This document shows, one piece after another, positions 51,701-62,800 of a stretch of DNA of 64,000 nt. Made by a program: the position numbers and the translations under genes. The DNA is from Corallium rubrum. Lineage: Eukaryota; Cnidaria; Anthozoa; Scleralcyonacea; Coralliidae. Below the pieces are notes generated by a model. The model made no database searches, had not been told where the DNA came from, and worked only from the letters and a program-made list of their open reading frames with translations. Location of the stretch: assembly GCA_964035015.1 (NCBI GenBank), contig OZ036014.1:6104995-6168994 (forward strand), written 5' to 3'. How positions within the stretch are numbered: position 1 is the stretch's first letter; every line of letters starts with the position of its first letter.

Positions 51701-53694
51701 AAAATCTCGAGAGTTCACCTCGTAACACACTGCCTACACAGCACTCTACTTTTATATTACTCCATGATTTACTCTGATGAAGAACTTTGGCACAAAATGT
51801 CAGTATTTCATTCGAAGAACAAGTCCTGACACTACATTGTTTCCACTTTCAGTAAGTACCAACCGTGTACGACCTTATAACTACATCACCCCATGAATGA
51901 ATGAATAACTTTATTTAACCACGCTAATATCGTCAGCAAATGCTGATTTCCACGATAGGCGTGTAAAATTAAAATACAAATACAAGAAATATTATACAGT
52001 AATACAGTTAATAACAAATAGTAGTATAATACAGTTATATAACATTACAAAAATATAGTTTCTATATTTACAAAATTTAGTTAAAAAGCATGAGTCGCGA
52101 TTTTTCTTTCAAAATAGGACCGTGTTTTACTTTTTCTTAAGTCAGCTGGTAGGGAGTTCCAGAGGAAAAATAGTCAGGACAAGCGTTGCTAAATTTAATG
52201 ATTGTATTAGTGCGACTATACAGAGGCTAGGAGAACAGCTACTTACGGTAATCTACCTACGGGGTTCTAATTTCAATAATATTTTCTTGATTTTTCTGGG
52301 TGATATTAATCTTCCTTATAGCATAAATGAGACTGTGATCGCTTATTCCAGTGTGGATAACACCACTACTGTATTTGAAATCGTTTCAGGCTTATTTGTA
52401 ATAAAATGATCAATAAGTGTAGCAGACGTCACTGTTACCCGTGTAGGTTCATTAATTAGCTGAGATAATTGGCATACCTCAAACAGAGATTTTAATTTCT
52501 TTGTTCAACCTCGTCCCCAGGGCATTTTGCCTCCACGTTGGGAGGTCGGCGAAAATGGCCCTGACATCGGCTGGTCACGTGACACCCAGAATTTTGGGGT
52601 GTTTTGGCAAGAAAATTTATGAGGTCTTTGTGTTTCGTTTTTGTATAATACGTATACATGAATAATAAATAAGAAATATTTAACGCTCTGCCGAATCACT
52701 CATGTGAACCTTTATCATAAATGCAACTGGCTAGCATTATTCATCATGATACTCCCCACAATTATCCAGGATACATTTAAATGTCGGGAAGAAACATATA
52801 TCTAATGTTGTTCTTGACTTTAACCAAAGCTATCGTTACAATTCTTTGGATGAACTTCGCAGAGTGGATTTATTGCAATTCATATTTTGATGAATAAATT
52901 ACACTGTATCTGAATTAATCAAGTTTTTAAACCGGCCAATCCGATTATAGAATCGACCAGCCGATGCCAGGGCCATTTTCGCCGACCTCCCAACGTGGAG
53001 GCAAAATGCCCTGGGGACGAGGTTGTTCATAAGGTCACAATTAAGATCACCCAGAAGATAGATTTCTTTATTTTCATTGTCAATAGCTTGTAATAAATTT
53101 TCAAAATGATCAAAAAATTCTGATGCTGCATTTGGTGGTCTATAAACTGTGAGAACCACAAAAAGGCCGACTATGTGGTTTATTTATTTCTAGAGAGACA
53201 GCTTCAATACCATCAACCGCTGACCAACAGTAGGATGTTGAGAACAATGACCAATGCTATGCAACCAGATGGCGAAATTCTTGTGGGAGGTAAAACCCCT
53301 TACTAATGAAATGTTTATTATTAATTAATTAATTAAATGCATCGGGAGACATGGGTGGCACAAACCGTTAGCGCACTGCCTCTCACCACTGAAGTTAAGC
53401 CTAAAGGTCGAATGGGGTTGGTACTCAGATGGGTGACTTCATGTGAGCGGAGTTGTTGGTTCTCTCCTGTGCTGCGAGGGTTTTTCACCTGGTTCTTCGA
53501 TTTTCCTCCCTCTGCAAAATCAACACCATCTGGGATAGGATAGGAGTGGCACCCACCCCTGCCTTAGGATAGTAGCCAACGAAAGAAGAGCCTTCTGGGC
53601 GACTCCTACTGCAATCAACCAACTCAAGCCTCTCTCTTAATTCGATCGAAGGTTTATTGTCCCCAATTAGTAGTTCCTTGGGATCAACACCACT

Positions 53695-53726
<32 letters not shown>

Positions 53727-53786
53727 ACACCACCACCACCACCAACATCACCACCAACAACAACACTACCACCACCACCACCACCT

Positions 53787-53825
<39 letters not shown>

Positions 53826-56800
53826 CCAACACCAACACCAACACCAACACCAACACCAACACCAACACCAACACCAACACCAACACAAAAACCAACACCA
53901 ACACGACCAACACCAACACCAACACCAACACCAACACCAACACCAACACCAACACCAACACCAACACCAACACCAACACCAACACGACCAACACCACCAC
54001 CACCATCATCAACAACAACAACAACAACTACAACACTACCACCAACAACAACACCACCAACACCAACACCAACACCAACACCACCACCACCAACACCAAC
54101 AACAACAACACCAGTTAAAAGATTAGACACTAAAATCATTACGATATATTAACCATAAATTCATTGTATTCTTTTAGTAACAAACGTCTTGACAAAATGT
54201 CAAATGAAACGCAAAAAACAATTACGAAAACACCCGAAAACAGCGTATATCCCACAATGCACTAGACATGGTCACTTTAAGATAGAACAATGCACTAGGG
54301 GAATGAAAAAATGTTGGTGTGTGAACGAGAAAGGACAGAGAATAGTAAACACGAAAGTTCATAATAAAAACCCCAAATGTTATAATGGTGAGTGTGGTAT
54401 TATTTAAATATATCAAATATACGCCAACGACGACGACAACAACAACAACAACAACAACAACAACATTAACATCATCAACAACACTGGTCCAACATCAACA
54501 ACAACACCACAACCACCACAACCACCACACCACCACCACTACCACCACACCACCACCACCACACCACCACCACACCACCACCACCACACCACCACCACAC
54601 CACCACCACCCACCACCACCACACCACCACCACACCACCACCACACCATCACCACCACCACATCACCACCACACCACCACACCACCACCCCACCACCTCA
54701 CCACCACCACCACCACCACCACCACACCACCACCACCACACCACCACCACCACACCACCGCTACCACACCCACACCACACCACCACCACACCACCACACC
54801 ACCACCACCACCACCCCACCACCCCACCACCACACCACCACCACACCTCTACCACCACCCCACCACCACCACCACCACCACCACACCACCACCACACCAC
54901 CACCACCACACCACTACCACCACACCACCACCACCACCACCACACCACCACCACCACAACCACCACACCACCACACCACCACACCACCACACCACCACCA
55001 CACCACCACCACACCACCACCACACCACCACCACCACACCACCGCTACCACACCACCACCACACCACCACCACACCACCACCACACCACCGCTACCACAC
55101 CACCACCACACCACCACCACCACCACCACCACCACCACCACCACACCACCACCACACCACCACCACACCACCACCACCACACCCACACCACCACCACCAC
55201 CACAACCACCACACCACCACAACCACCACACCACCACACCACCACACCACCACACCAGCACACCACCACACCACCACACCACCACACCACCACACCACCA
55301 CACCACCACACCACCACCACCACACCACCACCACACCACCACACCACCACACCACCACCACACACCACCACCACCACACCACCACCACCACACCACCACC
55401 ACCACACCACCGCTACCACACCACCACCACACCACCGCTACCACCACACCACCACCACACCACCACCACACCACACCACCACACCACCACCACCACCACA
55501 CCACCACACCACCACCACCACCACCACCACCACCACCACACCACCACCACCACACCACCACCACCACACCACCACCACACCACCACCACACCACCACCAC
55601 ACCACCACACCAGCACACCACCACACCACCACACCACCACACCACCACACCACCACACCACCACACCACCACCACCACACCACCACCACACCACCACACC
55701 ACCACACCACCACCACACCACCACCACCACACCACCACCACCACCACACCACCACCACACCACCACCACTACCACACCACCACCACACCATCACCACCAC
55801 CACATCACCACCACACCACCACACCACCACCACACCACCACACCACCACACCACCACACCACCACACCACCACCACCACCACCACCACCACCACACCACC
55901 ACCACCACACCACCACCACCACACCACCACCACACCACCACCACACCACCACCACACCACCACCACCACCACCACCACCACACCTCTACCACCACCACAC
56001 CACCACCACACCACCACCACCACCACCACCACCACACCACCACCACACCACCACCACCACACCACTACCACCACACCACCACCACCACCACCACACCACC
56101 ACCACCACCACACCACCACACACCACCACCACCACACCACCACCACACCACCACCACACCACCACCACACCACCACCACCACACCACCACACCACCACCA
56201 CACCACCACCACCACCACACCACCACACCACCACCACACCACCACCACACCACCACCACACCACCACGACACCACCACACCACCACCACCACCACACCAC
56301 CACCACACCACCACCACCACACCACCACACCACCACCACAACACCACCACCACCACCACACCACCACCACCACCACACCACCACCACACCACCACACCAC
56401 CACCACACCATCACCACCACCACATCACCACCACACCACCACCACACCACCACCACCACCACCACCACCACCACCACCACCCCACCACCCCACCACCACA
56501 CCACCACCACACCTCTACCACCACCACACCACCACCACACCACCACCACCACCACCACCACACCACCACCACACCACCACCACCACCCACCACCACACCA
56601 CCACCACCACACCACAACCACACCACCACCACAACCACACCACCACAACCACACCACCACACCACCACCACCACCACCACCACCACACCACCCACACCAC
56701 CACCACCACCACCACACCACCACCACACCACCACCACCACCACACCACCACAACCACCACACCACCACCACAACCACCACCACCACACTACAACCACACG

Positions 56801-59800
56801 ACCACCACCACCACACCACCACCACCACCACCACCACACCACCACCACACCACCACCACCACACCACCACACCACCACCACCACCACCACCACACCACCA
56901 CACCACCACCACCACCACCACCACCACACCACCACCACACCACCACCACACCACCACCACACCACCACCACACCACCACCACACCACCACCACCACCACA
57001 CCACAACCACACCACCACCACAACCACACCACCACACCACCACCACCACCACCACCACACCACCACCACCACACCACCACCACCACACCACAACCACACC
57101 ACCACCACAACCACACCACCACACCACCACCACCACCACCACCACACCACCACCACCACCACCACCACCACACCACCACCACACCACCACCACCACCACA
57201 CACCACCACCACACCACCACCACCACCACCACACCACCACCACACCACCACCACCACCACACCACCACAACCACCACACCACCACCACAACCACCACCAC
57301 CACACCACAACCACACCACCACCACCACCACACCACCACCACACCACCACCACCACACCACCACACCACCACCACACCACCACCACCACACCACCACCAC
57401 CACCACCACACCACCACCACCCCACCACCACCAACACCCCACCACCAACAATACCCCACCACACCACCACCACCACACCACCACCCCCACCACCATCAAC
57501 AACATTAACATCATCATCAACACCGGTCTAACAACAACAGTACCACCTTGAAATAACCATTCACAAAATTCGTCCCGTGTATTTGCACCGCTAAACACCC
57601 ACTCTTGCCCGCTTTCGTCGTGAACAACGCATAAATTCGGTACGTGTTCGCCGCCTTCTTGCACGCATTCAAAATCGAAGAAAAATAATTGGTTATAACC
57701 ACCTTCTTCGCCCCCGTGGACTTCATTCTCGCCTCCTCCAACTTCCACCTCATCATCTACTAAATCATTCGTGTCCGATCGCGTTTGATGAGTAGTTTTT
57801 CTTTTCTTTGCCGGTTGAATGTAACATTGGTGTTCCTTGGGATCTACGTATTGCTGGCATACGGTACATCGAACAAGTCCGCAATTGTGTTTCTCAGGCT
57901 GCTCGTTAGCTCTCCTTCACCACATGGTTGCAGTGTTGCATTTCACAACGGATGCACAAATTGAACGCTTTTCGCCCACGGCTTCTTTGTGCCTGTCGAT
58001 ACACTCTTGGCTCTTGAAAAACCGGCCGCAATCGTTGCAGAATACCCAGCTTGTAATCGGACAGTTTTGCGTGTGGCATAACTTGCACGTATCTCCGCAG
58101 ATATGGTCTTCGATGTTATCAGATAAATACGCTTCGGTGCCTCAGGACCAGAGTAAATAAGAGCATTCAGATGTTCTTTGGAGACAATGTTTATCTGGTA
58201 ATCGGTCAAATAGACTTGAAACTTTTTCACTTCTTCGATACCGCACTGTCCGAGTGGTACGCCGGAATTTTCATGTAGTTCGTGAGCAAGGTCACCCTGT
58301 AAAGTTCCCCGACAATTCTTAATGTATGGGTATCGTTCATCGTTGTCGACTTTGGCTTTCGCTACGACAATGGCTCGACTAAGACAAAGATCGTCCTTGT
58401 TCTGAATTCGGACGATGGCTCTTTTGTTGATAAGATGTTTTTCTAGGTTAGTAATCTTTCGCTTTCTTCCCGTTCCACCGTGTGGCATCTTGACATGGAT
58501 TACATTGACGGTAATCGAATCATCTAACTTACTGTAAACGAATCATTCGATTGAATTACTCTTTCGATCTCGGCCAAGATTCTCTCGACTGTTAATCTCT
58601 CACGAGGCATAAATGCTAACGAAATAGGATACTCGAGTTGAGGCGAATGCATAATAAACCGGACTTGATCATGCATAGCAATACCATCGGTTACGCGATC
58701 GAGTACGCTTTAAAATACATGATGTAATTGCCTCAGGACATCAGGCAAGCCTTGGACTTGCAAATCGCCAAACTGAACGCGATAATCAAGACCCGTGGTC
58801 TTAAATTTTTTCACGCGTACTTGCTTAACAGATTTTATCGTAAATAACGGAACAGTTTTAGATCTCTTACTTGGTATTGATTCCGTACTTGGTTTAGCGG
58901 CTCGTTTTCGACTTCCTTCTCCGTTCTGGATAGATACCTCGGGTATCGACGGTTCACCAGAGACATCAGAAATATCCTCTAGTTCGGCCATAAATGAATC
59001 GTCGTTCCAATCCGTTCTGAAGGATTCGTGTTGCTCGTCCGACCACCCATCCATTAACACAGTAGAAATTCCACTACGTTCGTTCTCTAAATCACGCTCC
59101 AAGGCATTCGACAATAAAATGATACGTTGAAACAAGGCTGCTTCCTTATGCCTCTCCTCGAAATTAAACAGCCATTCCAGCGCCTCAATTTCTTCGACGG
59201 TTGTACAACCTTTGATTACATCGATAAGATCCATTGCTGTCAATGAAATAAAACGTATATTAAACTCTGATAAAATACGCAAATAGTCAACGTCGTCAGG
59301 CAATATAAAACGAATAAGTGCAAAACATCTTACCTTAAAATCAGACAAAAATATCTTCGAAAATATCTCCCAAGAAAACGCTATATCGCAGACAGTAAAT
59401 TCCACAGGTAAAACACTTTAGGAAAAGTAACAACAATACGAAATCACCGAGCTTATATAGCTTCATGAGCACTAGTTATTCCAATCTTGCCCAATCATGT
59501 CACAGGCGTGAGTCATGCATGAGTCATGCGTGAGTCATGGTGTGTGAGTCACGCTGAATATTAATGAGGCGGCATCCCTTTGTTACGGTATATGGGGGGG
59601 GGGGGGGTTATCTACTCACACTCACACGGAATGCGATACACTCCAGGCTTAGATAAGCTATCCACAGGCCGAAAGCTTAGCAAAGAAATATTTTAGGTTG
59701 GGGTTTCCACAAAACTTATTTATATTACTTTATCGCCATGAAAACTTTCAAAGAATTAAGAATAACATCTTTTGCAGTTTTCACTTCCTTGCTTCGTTCT

Positions 59801-62800
59801 TGAGATATTTCAGTTTGTTTGATATGCAAATTAAACATTTTGACGTCACATGTGCAAAATGAGTTATTGGAGAAGGTTGTATATCTTTGCTATTATCAAA
59901 CAATCACTTGAAATTCTACATGTTTTTGGTTTGATAAAAGCAAAGATATAACCTTCTAAAAATGTTCAATTTGCATATCAAACAAACTGAAATAATATCT
60001 CCACAACGAAGCAACGAAACAAAAAACAGCAAAAATATATTATTTTGTCATTTTAAAGTGTCACTATGATGAAAAAATCGTCTGTCTTTTTTTTTATCTT
60101 ATCATAAAGTACATTTAAAATTAGGGTGAACGGCGTTTGTGGTTTGTCAATATCTCATCTCGTTCAGGAGATATTCACGTTTTGGCAATATTGCAAATTT
60201 ATGGCTGATGACGTCATTTTCTCCAAACGAGCGAAATGAAAATCGTAAAATAAGGAATATCTCTGGAAATAAACAATAGAATGTGCTTAAACTTTGTATG
60301 CTTATAGTATCTAATAAAATACACTTCTCTGTGGAACTTCTGTGATTGCCATTATAAGCGCATGCTCTCAGGTTATTCTAAACCTTAAAAAGGGAATTAT
60401 CATTTTTGCCTCATTGTTCAAAAATAGAAAGATTTAAACGATTGAATTACAATGCCTACATAAGCCCTAATCTTCACATTTATTCGCTGGAGTAAACGCT
60501 ACTTGATTGCTGATAAATAAGAACATTTAATTTTATCATTGGAGGGGGCCAGGAACCAGCAGTTTCCACGAAAACAACTAAAGTTCCACAGTGAAACGTA
60601 TTTTATTTAATACTATAAGCATGCAAAATTTGAGCACTTTCTATTGTTTATTTCTAGAGATATTCCTAATTTTACGATTTTCATTTCGCTCGTTTGGAGA
60701 AAATGACGTCATCAGCCATATAATTTGCATATTTCAAAAACGTGAATATCTCTTAAACGAGATGAGTTATTTACAAACCACAAACGCCGTTCCTCCTCAT
60801 TTTAAATGTACTTTATGATTAGATCAAAAAAAGACTGACGATTTCTCATCTTAGTGACACTTTAAGTATTCTTTCAAATAAGACAAACTTAATTTTCGTT
60901 ACATGTGCACTTTAACTTACATGAAGTCCCACTCGTATTGATTTGCTTCTTGCATAACCTCATCTAGTTTCCTTCGGAAGTCTGGTTCGAATCGTATATC
61001 GTCCTCCAAAAACAGGACCACTTCTAGACCCTCTCTTACCATCTGAAAAATTGTTGTAAACAAAACGATACTATATAAATTGTCGGAAAAACAAAGCTGT
61101 GTTTTGAGAATTTCAGTCAGGGTAGAGAGGTCGTCCCAAGGATAAAGCTTAAAGGGTATTGACAATAAAAATTAAGTTTGTCTCATTTGAAAGAACTCGT
61201 CAAATGGTATATGAAGACCTTTTACAATTTTTCCGTATTTGTTTTGGTTTTGGAAATATTTCGACCAAAGACAGCGTGCTGTCCGCCATCTTGTTGTAAT
61301 ATTGGGTCTAATTATCTAGGAAATTGGTAACGTCACAACCAGGGTAAACCTGATGAAACTACTCCGTGGGTGACCAGATTTCCACGGAAGGCTTTTTAAA
61401 TGTTGTGGGTCAATTTAAAATGGAAATAGCGCAACAAAAAATCGAGTTTCTAGCTCATAATGTCATAAGGTTGGCAAGATAAAAATTTCACTTTACCCTG
61501 GTTATGTCGTCACATGTACATGCATAATTTTGCATATCGAAAATAATTCCAAGATGGCGGACAGCACGCTGTCTTTAGTCAAAATATTTCCAAAACAAAA
61601 CAGATACGGAAAAATTGTAAAAGGTCTTCTTATACCATTTGACGAGTTCTTTCAAATGAGATAAACTTAATTTTTATTGACAATACCCTTTAAGTGGGGT
61701 GTAGATCCCCATGCATTTGATGTGTACAGGTATAAAACAACTTACTCTTTCCCAAAGAAGGAAATGACTCATAAAGCATCCAATTTCTCCTTTAGTTACA
61801 GGTCTAAAACAAACATTTCAAAACACTTGGGGAAATGATGAAATTTGTCTCCTCTTGCGGGACGGCCAAACACGGCATTCTTAAGAAATGGTTCGTGGAT
61901 TAGCGTGCTCCTTAAAGTGCCAAAAGTGCGAAATTTCACCCCAATTTTCTATGATTGCATTTGAAAGAACACTTAAAATGACAACGTAACATCTTTCGTA
62001 GCATTTCGTTCCCTTGCTTCATTCTTGAGATATTCCGGTTTGTTTGATATGCAAATGACCTACTTATGACATCACACTGCATAATGACTTTTAGGATTTA
62101 ATCAATTTTGGGATGGTGCAAATATTTCACACACAACTACGCACGTTTAGTGACCAGTCATGGCTACATGCATGTACTTGAAATTTTTTAAGTACTTTCG
62201 ATAAGTACTCTCAAAGAAAATCATACTTTTCTAAAAAGTCATTATGCAGTGTGATGTCATAAGTAGGTCATTTACATATCAAACAAACCTGAATATCTCA
62301 AGAATATCTAAAAGTGAAATGAATTGGCAACCATTGATGGAGAGAAGAAATGAAAATAAGGCTGTATTTATGTATAAAGTAAAAAATGGAGAATATTTAG
62401 AAAACATTTCCAAAATTTTCAAAGTTGCAAATAACCAAGTATATGGCTTACGCAGTAACAGTCTCGATTTTTCTATTGAAAAACCTAAAACAAATTTTCT
62501 AAAAAAAAGCATCAGTTATTCAGGTGTTAAAACATGGAATAATTTACCAAGGTCTTTAAAGGACGACAACATTTCCCTAGGGCAGTCCAAGGTTCTACTC
62601 AGAGACAGATGTACATGTATATAATGTAATGCATGCAGTGATTCGTAATAGGCTACGTATTTGTATTTATTTGATGTATGTTAGTTAGTTAGTATAGTTA
62701 GTAAGTTTTTGTAATTAGTTTCTAATTTATGTGTAAATAGTTTTAAGTTTTGTACGGCTCCTTGGAAAGCAGACATTTTTTTACAGTCTGAAGGACGACC

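Noticed and set aside
54385-57531. 1048-codon open frame of Thr/Pro/His, and Gly/Val/Trp/Cys frames on the other strand
   Set aside because: They are read-through of a trinucleotide tract. No start context, domain or splice evidence.
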